NCBI GenBank assembly: GCA_000711775.1
Contig: ARYC01002449.1
Coordinates: 1 to 64,000, forward strand
Source: Oxytricha trifallax
Lineage: Eukaryota > Ciliophora > Spirotrichea > Sporadotrichida > Oxytrichidae
DNA length: 64,000 bases
Direction of reading: 5' to 3'
Below, piece after piece: positions 35,540 to 45,999 of the stretch (positions within the stretch are counted from its first letter, which is position 1; each line of letters opens with the position of its first letter). The notes beneath the pieces are model-generated. The model was not told where the DNA came from. It saw only the letters and a program-made list of their open reading frames with translations, and did not search any database. Both the position numbers and the translations under genes were made by a program.

Positions 35540-35935
35540 AATATTGGTATACATTTGATTAAGGAAAATTAAATATGTTTAAATAAATTTAATTTTTTGC
35601 AGTTAACTATCTCGAAACCTATGCAAAATAGTTTTGTTCGATAGAACTTAAGATAATATGAGCTTTACAATTGGAGGTAAAACTCTATTGCATCCCTGGA
35701 ACGAGATAAATCGATTTTAATTTGAGCTTAAAATCAACTTAACAAATCACCCAAAATTAAAATTGATTTATTTCGTTTCAGGGATGCAATAGAGTGTTAC
35801 CACCAATTGTAAAGCTCATATTATTTTAAGTTCTATCGAACAATACAATATTGCATATATTTCAAGATAGTTAACTGCACAAATTAAGTTTTTATTAATT
35901 TAAATTATTTTAATTTCCCTAATCAAATGAATACC

Positions 35936-35940
<5 letters not shown>
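35540..35940. repeat. Foldback MITE (copy F2)
   Basis: A complete element whose two halves are inverted copies: TTGGTATACATTTGATT at the left end and AATCAAATGAATACCAA at the right. The inner arms contain the family signature (GATAAATCGATTTTAATTT, AACAAATCACC loop). Flanking TA fits a Tc1/mariner-type 2-bp duplication. A (AAT)n tract follows at 35936-35968. Confidence 0.9.
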
Positions 35941-35969
<29 letters not shown>

Positions 35970-35984
35970 CTGTAATGTTCTATC

Positions 35985-36040
35985 TAGTTTCATTCATCAT
36001 CGTTGATAACATCAGAATTTCTATATTTATTAATTTATTT
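35985..36040 (-). CDS. Possible last MDS of the channel gene
   Basis: The short frame RNSDVINDDE ends in TGA near 35990, immediately after AT-rich DNA. It would give a stop for the tail encoded at 36.24-36.85 kb, which has no TGA of its own. Too short to be sure. Confidence 0.3.
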
Positions 36041-36239
36041 ATCTTATCTATATATTTTTTAAAAAATTAATTAACAAAATAAAGTTAAAAATAGATCAAG
36101 AATAATTTAAATTTACATTCTATAAAAATATTAAGAGAAAAACAAAATTTTCAATTTTTAAGAAAAAAAATATATAAATAATACTATGTCAAAAAGTATT
36201 AAAATAATATTTTTTTAAATATTTTAATAAGAATGCCTT

Positions 36240-36845
36240 TTACTAGTCTTTTCTTCATCATCGTCATTTTGTTCAAACGAGCCATAGCTATCATTTTTAT
36301 CAAATCTTGACTTTCTTTTCACAAGTTTCACAGACTTTATCTTTTCTTCACTATTAGACTATTCAGCTTTATCAACCTCCTCCCCTATTTTCTCTTTCTT
36401 CTCTTCCTCCTTCTTTTCACTTTCTTTAACCTCTTCTTTGGGAAGCAGCACATTTAGTTTCTCAAATTTAGCATTCATTTCCTTCATAATTTTGTCTATA
36501 ATTTTATCAATAATTTCTTCTTTATCCTCTTTTTGCTATTTCCTTTGATTTTAATTCTACTAATCCATGATTCGATTGAATAATTGCTATTGTTAAGTTA
36601 TCTCGTCCTTGATAAGCTCGTGGTCTTTCATTACTAAATCCAATCTATCAAGCATTACTTGGTGCTTAGTATCGATTTCCAGAGAAAGTGTTTAGGTAAC
36701 TTTGAGTAATAACAAATAAATAATACTATTAAGATGTTTAATATAGGTAAATGATTTTTTAACATTAAAATCTTTTGAGTAAGTTACGTTTTATATCTTT
36801 GACAAATCCTTGCCATTTAAACTCATAAAATCTAAGAATTATAAT
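36240..36845 (-). CDS. TRP-like cation channel: cytosolic C-terminal tail MDS
   Basis: The minus frame is continuous from LDFMSLNGKDLSK through LEIDTKHQVMLDRLDLVMKD and a Gln/Lys/Glu-rich coiled coil (IIDKIIDKIMKEMNAKFEKL) to VKLVKRKSRFDKNDSYGSF. About 200 residues with many TAA/TAG Gln codons. A charged coiled-coil tail after S6 is usual for this channel class. It follows the S6 block on the same strand. Confidence 0.75.
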
Positions 36846-37369
36846 AAACTTAATTTTAAAATTTAATGCCTTTTAATCATTGTGTTCTAGTGATTGATCT
36901 AATTTATCTCTTAAAGAATTGAAATTTATTAATTTCTTTTTATATCATAATGAAGAAATTCAAAACATTTTTTTCAATTGTGAATTTAATCAAAATGAAT
37001 AATTAATGTTAAGATTTATGATATTATTTTGTTAGTTAACTTATATCATTGAAATTAAATCTGGATATACAAAATCAATACAGTAGAATTATTCAAACAT
37101 ATCAGTATTAAAAACTATGTCTCAAAAAATTGTTTTCATGAATATTGTGTGCACATCGGTCCCCTAAGCAGTCCTGAGCGCAAACTTATATTTGTTTCGT
37201 TAAATCTCATGAGTAGTACTCTATTTTATTTTGTAGTTTAGAAATTCCTTACAAAGTTATTATTTTGCTAAAATACTTATATTAAATATTTTTTTGTGAT
37301 TTTCTTTGAAATTAATAACTTTATCTTATAAAAATTAATTTTAATATTTAAATCTAATAGAGTTAGTAA

Positions 37370-37475
37370 TTTTTTAGATTTAATTCTGAACTTGCGTCTT
37401 CTTTTTCTGTCACAGGTCTTCTGATTATTATATATCTTGGGAATTTCTTTGAATCTTTTAGATCGTTTAAACCTA
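37370..37475 (-). CDS. Channel gene MDS after S6
   Basis: The frame reads DLKDSKKFPRYIIIRRPVTE then KEDASSELN. Lies between the S6 and tail blocks in the expected order. Flanked by AT-rich IES-like DNA. Confidence 0.65.
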
Positions 37476-37734
37476 TAATTTATGTTTTATACTTGCTGGC
37501 ATATTTGATAAATTAAAATCTCTCAAAAAATTATACAAATATTATATCCTAAAGATTACAATAACATTTTCATATGTTCCTTATCATAATACACTGAATG
37601 CAAAATAACAATTTAATAATAAAATTCGTATTCTTTGGTATTTTGTTCATAAAACATTCTATCTCACATTTTTTTATATGATAATTTATTTCTAGGATTG
37701 TTTTTAAAGAATTACATATAATTTAAACCTTCAT

Positions 37735-37990
37735 ATTATAGAGCTTTGATTGTCATCGAGTAATAACTCCCTCTCTTTAACTAATTAACATTTGATCCTA
37801 TAGGACTCTTGCAAAATTATAAATAATTGATTATCGTAAAATTTAATAGATTTTAATCTTTAATTAAGTAAACTCTGCAATCATCTTTTGCATAACTTTC
37901 TCATATGACTCTGAGATGACAGCAATAATGAAATTTAGAAGGATAATGTTTAGGAATAATACTGCAGAAATCCACATTATCCAGGCATAT
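37735..37990 (-). CDS. Channel gene: S6 helix MDS(s)
   Basis: MWISAVLFLNIILLNFIIAV is followed by ISESYEKVMQKMIAEFTQLK, a classic S6 helix and post-S6 segment of an ion_trans/TRP-type channel (LNxxIAxISxSYE). A second small piece, KERELLLDDNQSSI (37738-37785), is in another frame and needs an IES between the two. Confidence 0.82.
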
Positions 37991-38039
37991 ATAATATGTT
38001 ATTCTTACAGTTCAAAATTAAAATGGATTACATATATAT

Positions 38040-38155
38040 AATTAATTAATAGTTCTTTGAATTAATCTACTTGAAAATCACCTGTTGATGCTCTGAATGC
38101 CATAATGAAATACCCGAATAAACTAATTCCTTCATAATCATTTCAAAAATATCAT
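38040..38155 (-). CDS. Channel gene: pore-loop MDS
   Basis: The frame reads YEGISLFGYFIMAFRASTGD followed by FQVDQF. The FRASTGDF motif corresponds to the pore helix and selectivity region of TRP/polycystin-like channels. Order and strand fit between S5 and S6. Confidence 0.82.
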
Positions 38156-38199
38156 ATTATTTGACACATTAAAATCATTAATAAATTGTAATTTATTTA

Positions 38200-38645
38200 A
38201 AAATCATCATTCTCTTCACTAGTCTTTATTCTCAACAATGTAAAGATTAATCCGTACATAAATATCACAAAAGCATACAATAGAATATTAAAAACATATT
38301 TCTATGATAAATTCTATTTATTTATTATTATTTTTGTGAGAATAAAGTACTTGATATCATAAAACACGGCTTGTAGCATCGTCACTTGAAAACTAAAGCC
38401 CTAGAATATTCTGAGATTTTGACAAAGTTTTAGGAAAATTAGAACCAACATGACACCTTGAAGAATGACAATACCTTCGGGAATTTCATTTAAGATTTAA
38501 TATAAATAAATTTATTATATCTCATTTTGGACATCAATGATAAGAATTAACAAGTAGTGTAAGATCATCCAAAGATCAAAGAAATTCCAGCCTTCCTAAA
38601 TATACACTTTAAACGTTTGCTTTCTCATTAAAATGAACTCATAAT
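38200..38645 (-). CDS. Channel gene: S3-S5 MDS block
   Basis: The piece at 38345-38645 reads GWNFFDLWMILHYLLILIID, GIVILQGVMLVLIFLKLCQN, then LRIFQGFSFQVTMLQAVFYD, matching S3, S4 and the S4-S5 linker. The piece at 38200-38312 reads YVFNILLYAFVIFMYGLIFT, matching S5. An AT-rich strip at about 38312-38345 is a probable IES. Confidence 0.8.
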
Positions 38646-38699
38646 TTGAAATTATTATCAAATGATAATAAAATATTTTATCAAAATTACATTTTTAAT

Positions 38700-39030
38700 A
38701 TCATAATAAGCGGATGCCATTAAAGTGCAGGCGCATGTTAGTTTGACAATAAGTTGCTGACTGAGTTATCTTTCGCTGCCCTACACCACGAAAAAGTAAA
38801 GATCTATTAAGTATGCTATTAAAAAGAGGATGAATGTGGTAAACTGCATTAAGAAAAAGTTGTTTGTATAAAATCTATATAATTTATTCAAATAATTATA
38901 TATAATTTATTTGTGTAAGTATCCCATTTGTAATCAAGAATGAATTAAATGCACTCTGACTCGAAGATATCGAGATCATTAAAAAATGAACTATCTATAA
39001 ATTAATGCAAAACTTTTTGTGATTTTTTAG
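38700..39030 (-). CDS. Channel gene: pre-S1 to S2 MDSs with a 23-bp IES
   Basis: Upstream piece: FIDSSFFNDLDIFESE, then FILDYKWDTYTNKLY. Downstream piece: FLMQFTTFILFLIAYLIDLY, then FFVV and QLIVKLTCACTLMASAYYD. Removing 23 bp between two copies of a 13-bp pointer puts both pieces in one frame (DTYTNKLYRFYTNNFF). This gives two membrane spans preceded by the basic/aromatic pre-S1 region. Confidence 0.85.
38876..38911. repeat. IES with 13-bp pointer repeats
   Basis: TATATAATTTATT occurs at 38876-38888 and again at 38899-38911. Excising one copy plus the interior (23 bp) restores the channel reading frame across the junction. This is the expected structure of a non-scrambled IES. Confidence 0.85.
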
Positions 39031-39085
39031 TTATTTTTATTCATTGACTTTTGATAAATTTTGGATAAAATCCTTCGATTGTATT

Positions 39086-40078
39086 TGAAATACCAAAACC
39101 CCTTAGTGAGTTTTATATGTATTTTATTGATATGAGTAATGTTGAGGAATAAGGTTTGTTCAGGGTAGATTGAAAATAGGTTTATTAATATCATTGAATT
39201 TTTATTTGTGTCAGTAATTCTCTTTGATTCTTCTAAGCACAACTGTGGACTTTTACAACTTAATTAGAAGTATAATTATTTTGTTAATTGTTTTTTATAA
39301 AAATCTTAATATGGTTTTAAACTTAATTATTACATTCTAATTAAATTTAAACTATTTTGGAGGTCCTAATAATTAAATTATTTATTAATTAGGTGCTTTT
39401 TTAATGGAATTTAATGTAAAAAACGTAAATCCATTTCTAAAGTTTTTTGCAACTTCAATACCTTTCTTCATAACATTAATTTTAATTGACGATACCTATA
39501 TTTAAAAAAGGTGCCATGTCAATAAATAATTCTGGAAAAAACATAATTTTAAAATTTACACACAATTCTACTCGTTTAGCTGAACCTACTGCAAAAAATT
39601 TTATAAATAAGTATCTAAGAAATCTCTTGTTTCTCCAAAATTTAGAATATTTTATTCACTTAGACAAGAAAAAATTCTACGATATGTTTAAAATAATATC
39701 ATATAATAATTTACGAACTCTATATTATAACAAAAAGTAAAGGTATTTAGTTATAAAACCTTAATTTCTAAAAATTATTTATGCTTAAATGAAAAGATCA
39801 ATAATGAATGATATATTTTGTTTCTCAGAAATTATTGATAAAAAATTGGAAAATTTTTTGAAAGTAATGTTATAAGATTAACATTTCCTTCAAAGGTTCT
39901 CTAACATATATTTAAAGAGCTTTCGCATAGTGTGTGCGAATAAGGTTCTCTTGATGAATCCTTTTTATATATTGAATCAATATGAAAATTATGCTTACGA
40001 ACAAAAAACAGTAATCCCTAGCATTACCCATATCAATCAGAACATAGAAAATACCAATTAAGGGGTTTTGGAGTTTTT
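39086..40078. mobile_element. 993-bp mini-TBE inside a channel-gene IES
   Basis: Degenerate C4A4 termini (17 bp ending CCAAAACCCC on the left; GGGGTTTTGGAGTTTTT on the right) are flanked by ATT at 39083-39085 and 40079-40081. Inverted subtermini share TTGATATG(A/G)GTAATG. It has no transposase; the subterminal sequence differs from types A and B, so it is a third family. It lies between MDSs at 39.03 and 40.38 kb. Confidence 0.82.
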
Positions 40079-40136
40079 ATTGTTTTAGGCATGTTTATTA
40101 AAAAGTATTCAATTTAAATTGCTGATCCATCTATGA
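39513..40136 (+). CDS. ORF of the mini-TBE, unknown protein
   Basis: From ATG 39513 the frame is open for about 208 codons with TAA as Gln. It contains STRLAEPTAKNFINKYLRNL, NLEYFIHLDKKKFYDMFK and ITHINQNIENTNQG, then crosses the right terminal repeat and stops at TGA in flanking DNA. A minus-strand frame (39242-39027) crosses the left terminus with a similar ITHIN motif because of the inverted repeat. No family recognised. Could be a relic of a TBE gene or chance. Confidence 0.4.
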
Positions 40137-40374
40137 CAAGTTTATAATTTATTTGAACAATTATTATTATTATTGATAAAATAGAAAAGAATAGGAAAAT
40201 GCATTATTTTAAAATACAAAAAACTGGCAGTATTTTACAGTTATAAATTTAATTACAAGTTATTACAAAAAATGACTAAATAACAAGTGCAATAATCCAG
40301 ATATTTCTCTGAATTTTTATCTGCCATTATTATTATATCTTTTATGATATTTATTTTAGGTTTTTCTCAAATGA

Positions 40375-40530
40375 TTCTATTTGAGTGAAGCAACTGCTTC
40401 AAATATTATATCAATAGATATTTTCGTTTTTGGGTTGTGTTATACATTGGACATAATAAATTGATGGCATCTCCTTCGTTAAATTCATTTTAAACTTGCT
40501 TATTCTACTGGTTTTACTAAATTTTATATA
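40375..40530 (-). CDS. Channel gene MDS upstream of the membrane domain
   Basis: The frame reads NKQVQNEFNEGDAINLLCPM then YNTTQKRKYLLIQYLKQLLH. It has a Gln-rich lead encoded by TAA/TAG. Strand and position place it between the ankyrin-like part and pre-S1. Confidence 0.65.
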
Positions 40531-41424
40531 AAATTGCTTCACCAAGCTTTTATCGAGTTATATTTAATCACTATAGTAAATTGAGGTAATTTTTAATCAT
40601 AATAATATAGCTTAATAAATTTATAATGGATTTGAATTACTTGAAGAAGCTATTAGTGAAAGAAACATCTCTTCCCCATTTTAGTTTAGTTTAATGAAAT
40701 TATAATCTGTTTTAATTATACAAACATATAATTTTTAAATTTGAAAAATTCATACACAATATTATAATATTAAGTAATTGATATAGTCTATTGACTCAAA
40801 ATTTTATTTCAATTAATTTTTTATCTACATTTTCTCTAATTTGTAAAAATAATTAAAAAATACATTATAAAATAAAAACTACCATTAGAATTGAAGATTT
40901 AATCATAAACTGATTAAGTTTCATAAATTATTCTTAAATGCAATTAAAAAAGATAAAAAATATGTTTTTATTAGAAATGGAATGCAAAATCTCAATTATT
41001 CAATTTTTTAAATAATAAATATCTTTAAAAGATGTTTTTTTTTATTTTTTTTTAAAATTATAAAGGTTTTGATTAAAACACTCATCATAGATAAAATCTA
41101 AGATGCTAAGATTACAAGGGTAAAGAAAATATTTGCTAGATTAACTATTATTAAATTAGTAACTGAATAAATTTTTTGAAATATTTTAACTTTTCGGAAT
41201 ATGATTAAACATATAGCTTCCTTACCATATAAAAGACTAGAAAAATTTATTTATTTATATAATATGTAAAATTTCAACTCTTTTTTATTCATTTAGCAAT
41301 AACTTAAATCAATATTTTAATGGAATACTATTTTTCTATATAGTTAATGAGTTTTACGATATATATATTGTTAATTTCTATATTTATTAATAATTATATA
41401 ACTGAGAATACTATTATTTTTTGA

Positions 41425-41595
41425 AGCTTAACATTCTTAAAGACCTCATCATAATTGTTCATAATATAATTAACTGACTGATTTTAATCAAAGTCAGCAT
41501 GAATAATTGTCCTGTTATCATTTGAGTAATCTTGGTAGCTTTTATTTTTAATTTTAGATATGGGCAAGTTGCTGTTAAAGTATTATCAAATTTTA
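41425..41595 (-). CDS. Channel gene MDS
   Basis: Pieces DNTLTATCPYLKLKIK and SYQDYSNDNRTIIHADFDQN, then SVNYIMNNYDEVFKNVKL, form one frame. Soluble domain between the ankyrin-like region and the membrane domain. Confidence 0.65.
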
Positions 41596-41679
41596 TGAAT
41601 AAATCTTCATTATTATATTTACAAAAATATGCAATATGATTTTAATTGGATTAATTTTTATTTTTCTAATAATCTTCTA

Positions 41680-42080
41680 GATTAGCTCTCTTTTCAATCA
41701 AGAAATTAATGTGTGGATCAACTAAATAGTTGTACACTATGTGATTTTAGTATTTTATCATTATATCAAGTAGAATTATAATTGATTGGAAATCTTTTTC
41801 CTTCATAGCTATGTCAAAAGGAGTCTGATTTTGTATATTAGATCTAAATAGTTTATAAAAAATTTTAAGAAAAAAAAGATTTTAGTATCTCTTAAGAAAT
41901 TTTTCTGTATTTTAAAAAGTTTTGGGATGTTTTTCTTATTGATTTAAATTAGCCTCTTCTGTAAAAATTGAACGTTTCTATAAGATCTGCTAACAAGCAT
42001 ATGACCAAATGAACCATCACAGTTTTGCATATTTTTACCAAGTTCTAAAGAGAGCTGAACTTCATCTAAGTTAAAATTTA
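41680..42080 (-). CDS. Channel gene: ankyrin-like MDS(s)
   Basis: LDEVQLSLELGKNMQNCDGS (42070 downward) and, closer to 41870, SNIQNQTPFDIAMKEKDFQS followed by IIILLDIMIKYQN. The pattern N-x-x-x-Q-T-P-x-D-I-A is an ankyrin-repeat turn and helix. The segment between (41870-41930) may include an IES. Confidence 0.7.
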
Positions 42081-42284
42081 ATTATTTTTAAGGAAATATA
42101 AATTGTTAATTTTTTCAAATATATTTTCGAAATTGCGAAATATCATTAAAAAAAATACATAATAGTCAATAAAAGTAAATTATGAAAATTAAATTAAAGT
42201 TTTCTCATAAAAGTATAGAGCAATAGATAATATTGGTAAAAGGACTAGAATTAAATGATTTTTTAAAGTAAAAATATAGCTCTT

Positions 42285-42620
42285 TTATGTTAGTGTTTTT
42301 TAGGCGGATCAATTATAATTAAGAGTTCAATAAAATGTGATAATGAAAATTTTTTCTACTTATTTTTAGATGATAGTTTCCTAATAAATAAAATCTATAT
42401 AACCAATCGATTTATTTCTTACATTTTTTTAGTGACCATCTAGTTTTAATAAATCTGATTATAAATTTGCAGAGATCAAAATAAAATCAATAATAAAAAT
42501 TAAATTAATAAAATTTATTTATGGGGTTAAACTAATTTGTATTCTCTTTCTTCTTTTAAAGATAAAATTTGAAATATTTCAGGAGTATAATTAGATAGGA
42601 TCTAATTTTTTTAAAAAAAG
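42285..42620 (-). CDS. Channel gene MDS(s), N-terminal half
   Basis: ILSNYTPEIFQILSLKEERE (42545-42615), then after an AT-rich gap SLQIYNQIYQNQMVTKKMQE and KFSLSHFIELLIIIDPP (42285-42480). The frames differ, so an IES lies near 42480-42540; its pointer was not identified. Confidence 0.6.
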
Positions 42621-42839
42621 TTTACTCTAAGAGATTAAATAATTTAAATATATTTTTAAAAGAATATCTTAGATAATTCCAGTAATAATATTATTTATAA
42701 ATAATGTTAAATAAAATTAAATATTAATAAGTTATTGATATATTATTGCACTTCTATGTCTTATGGGTCTAAACTAAACATAATCCTATGCATGAAAATT
42801 TTTTTTAATTATTCGAAGAATAATTATAATTTTTTTAAT

Positions 42840-43170
42840 TTTGTGCCCATGCCTAAAAGGTACAAAACCTATTTCCTCATCATCAGGATTTAGAAAAGTA
42901 AGCCTCTATAAATCTTTATGGACTATCGTGCTTAGTTTATCAGGATTTAATCTATTAAGGAAAGTAAACATGTCCTCTTCACCCTGTAAGCATGCCTAAC
43001 CTTAGTAATATTTGTATAGTTTACACTATTTGATTAATTTATTTTTATTACTAGTAATGGTCCTAATCAATATACAGAATTTTATCAATAACTTTAAGTT
43101 TTCTTGTATTATCATTGAACCTGTAACTACCTTTGAATTCGAAAGAATCTTTTTATAATTTTAATTATGT
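42840..43170 (-). CDS. Channel gene: propeller-like MDSs joined across a 49-bp IES
   Basis: KDSFEFKGSYRFNDNTRKLK then VIDKILYIDQDHY runs into a pointer. After excision it continues QGQACLQGEEDMFTFLNRLN, DKLSTIVHKDLQRLTFLN and IGFVPFRHGHKI. The seam is in frame once 49 bp are removed. Confidence 0.8.
43003..43058. repeat. IES with 7-bp pointer TAGTAAT
   Basis: TAGTAAT at 43003-43009 and 43052-43058 brackets AT-rich DNA. Removing one copy plus the interior (49 bp) makes D-H-Y-Q-G-Q-A-C continuous on the minus strand. Confidence 0.82.
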
Positions 43171-43339
43171 ATTTTTATCATATCACTGTATTATTCATAG
43201 TATAATATATTGCATATTTGATAAAAAAATCTCTAAATTATTAGGAAATTAATCAAAAATTTTAAAAGATAATTACATGGTTAAAAAATTGATTTAACTC
43301 CGAATTTATTTCGATTTTAGAATCAATAAAACATTATTT

Positions 43340-43595
43340 TACAATAAGTAGAGAAGTTTAATTTTAACAGATTAGTCAAGTAATACTCTTATATGTTATG
43401 AAAATGCATTTGTAAGTACTAAAATACTACATGTAGCTTTATACCTATACCTTTCTATAATTAATTATAAGATCGTCAATACTTGAAAAGAGTTTTAAAC
43501 AGGAATATTACTAGCTAAATATTACAGTAGATTTTAGTTTAATAGGGAAAATGAAGATTATAAATCATAATTTATCACAATTCCCAAATAAAATA
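43340..43595 (-). CDS. Channel gene MDS, N-terminal half
   Basis: About 75 codons read SSFSLLNQNLLQYLASNIPV, SFQVLTILQLIIERYRYKAT and LTNAFSQHIRVLLDQSVKIK. Helical repeat-like soluble sequence. TGA appears just outside in this frame. Confidence 0.7.
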
Positions 43596-44840
43596 ATCAT
43601 CCCCCATTTATTTTGTGGCTTTAATATTTCTAAAATAATAATAAAGAATCTTTCATAAAAACTCTTAATTTTAATTATCGATAATAAATAAAAACTAAAA
43701 CATCATTCTTTTGCTAGATGATTATGAATTATAAAATTAAACTTATCTATAAATCAATATAATTTTTCTATTTTAAACATTGATTTTTAATCTCAAATAG
43801 AATGAAATATTTAATTATGAATTAATTGAAGATAAAATTGTAGTCGCCAAACCTTAAAGCGATATCAGGTTCTTCACCTAGACATTTTTAGAAACTTATA
43901 TATTTTATTAAAAATTTAATTAAAAATAAGAAGTGCAAAATGTAATTTGCATAATTTAATTAAATTAATTCAAATGAAATAAGAAAGTAAAAGAAAATTA
44001 ATATTATAATATATAGTTATTTTTAAATAAGATAGAATATTTCAATTATTTTACAATAGCTTTCATTTATATATTTCACATTAAATTACAAACGTATATA
44101 AATCTTTAATTTTAGAAAAAATTATAAAATAATATTTTATAATATTTATTTTTATCTCTATTTAGATTTTACGAAAGGTATTTTATATAAATACAGATAA
44201 AATAAATTAATATAATTCTTTAATTGAAATAATATATATTTTCTTGAAGAATCATTATGATTATTTCAGAATTCCTAATGAAATCGTTCGATAAAATTTC
44301 ATTTATTTATCCGAATTTTAGAAGAAAATTAATTTATTTTATAATTCAAAACTAAACTTGAAATATTAAAAATTTGAATAAAATACTTTATTAATCTGCA
44401 TATTTGTATATAAAATGTTACTTGAAAGATAATAATAATTTAAATAAAATTTTTTAAAACTGATTTTTCAATAGAAATAGATAAAAGATTAATTTATAAA
44501 ATTAATTTAAATCAGAGTCTTTTTTTTAAAATGAATAGTAAATGACATAGTAAAACTTACAAAATTTTGAATTCTCATTGACAATTTTATATATTTTTAA
44601 TTTGAGTAGAAAAATAATTTTACCAAAAAAATTGAATTAATATATTTCAAATCAAAAAATTAAATATAAATTACTATTTAGTTAAACTTCTAGAATTCTA
44701 ATCCCACATACGATTATAAACCCATTAATTTTATTTAAAAAAAGAACGTGCATTAAGATAAACATATTAAATTATTTGCTTAAAAATATAATTAGAAGAA
44801 TAAATTATATTGAGTTATTTTTTATCAGAAATTGTAAGAC
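43596..44840. other. AT-rich DNA, probable IES
   Basis: Mostly featureless AT-rich sequence. A short minus frame MGDDYFIWEL at about 43570-43605 might be a fragment of an MDS, but is too short to call. Confidence 0.35.
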
Positions 44841-45257
44841 TATTGTAGGAATACATTCGAAATTGAGAAATAATATTTATATAAATTAAAATAAATCAAA
44901 TTAGTGGCAGTTAAAGTTTGCCAATTTAAGCGATCTTGGGATCATTCTATCGAGAATCCAAAATTAGCTGGACTTTATTATTGGCCGTACTATTTTATCG
45001 TATCCCTGGAGCGAGATAACTTGACTTTAATTAAACACATCTAAATTAATTAAAATATACACACACATTAAACTCAAATTATCTCGCTCCAAGGATGCGA
45101 TAAAATAGTACCGCCAATAACAAAGTCCAGATAATTTTGAATTCTCTATAGAATGATCCCAAGATCGCTTAAATTGGCTAACTTTAACTGCCACTAATTT
45201 GATTTATTTTAATTTATATAAATATTATTTCTCAATTTCGAATGTATTCCTACAATA
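44841..45257. repeat. Foldback MITE (copy F3), the best preserved
   Basis: A 417-bp element in which nearly every base of the left half (TATTGTAGGAATACATTCG onward) has its complement in the right half (CGAATGTATTCCTACAATA). The loop near 45040 is under 50 bp. TA flanks. It lies in an IES of the channel gene. Confidence 0.92.
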
Positions 45258-45639
45258 TTCCATTATTTTTAAAATATTAGCATGACCATTAGACTTGAAA
45301 ACAAAAATAAATTTACCAATAAAAAATTAAATTAAAAATATCTCTTATTATTTTTTCAGCCAACAACAATTGTTAATCCCTGGCTTCAATTAGTTAATCA
45401 ATATATAGTAATTAAATTTTCTTTCTTTTCTCCTTATATATCTATATTTTTTTCAAATTGTAATTAATAGGTTTTATCTGCTAAGATCGATAGTTTATTT
45501 TTATTTCACAATTCCTGTATTTAAAACCCGAATATTCTAAATTTAATAAATGTCTGTTTTTGATAAAATTAAAATGTAAATCTCGAGAAAAATCTATTGT
45601 AATTTTCTTCAAAAATGAATAAAATAATTTTTATAATTT

Positions 45640-45740
45640 ATTGTTCAGAACATCAAAGTGATAAGAATATCTTTTTAAATGTAGTCTGAAGTTCTTCTAA
45701 TTTACATCTTGTGAAAAGCTAATTAATATCTAAAAAATAT
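45640..45740 (-). CDS. Possible channel-gene MDS
   Basis: The frame reads SFSQDVNQKNFRLHLKRYSY then HFD. It resembles propeller-type strands. A neighbouring frame at 45580-45620 may also be coding. Confidence 0.4.
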
Positions 45741-45869
45741 TTCAATTTATTTGAACACTATATTTCAATTATTTATAATTAAATATTTAAAATATGTAAT
45801 ATCAGCTCGTCATTGCAAAATGATTTAAAATTAAAAATATGTATATATTTGAATTTATTAATATAAATT

Positions 45870-45995
45870 ATCATTTTAATGATACAACATCGAAAGAATT
45901 CTCAATTTTAAAATTGTATGAATGATGCTTTATTTCTATATCATCTATAGATTTACCATCTTAAATATTAAGCCTTTAAATGTATCCGGAATTTT
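45870..45995 (-). CDS. Channel-gene MDS: propeller-like N-terminal part
   Basis: The frame reads GYIQRLNIQDGKSIDDIEIK then HHSYNFKIENSFDVVSLK and TGA. The I-x-DGK and FDVVSL pattern resembles WD40-like repeats. Same strand as the channel blocks. Assignment to the same gene is inference. Confidence 0.55.
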
Positions 45996-45999
45996 AATT

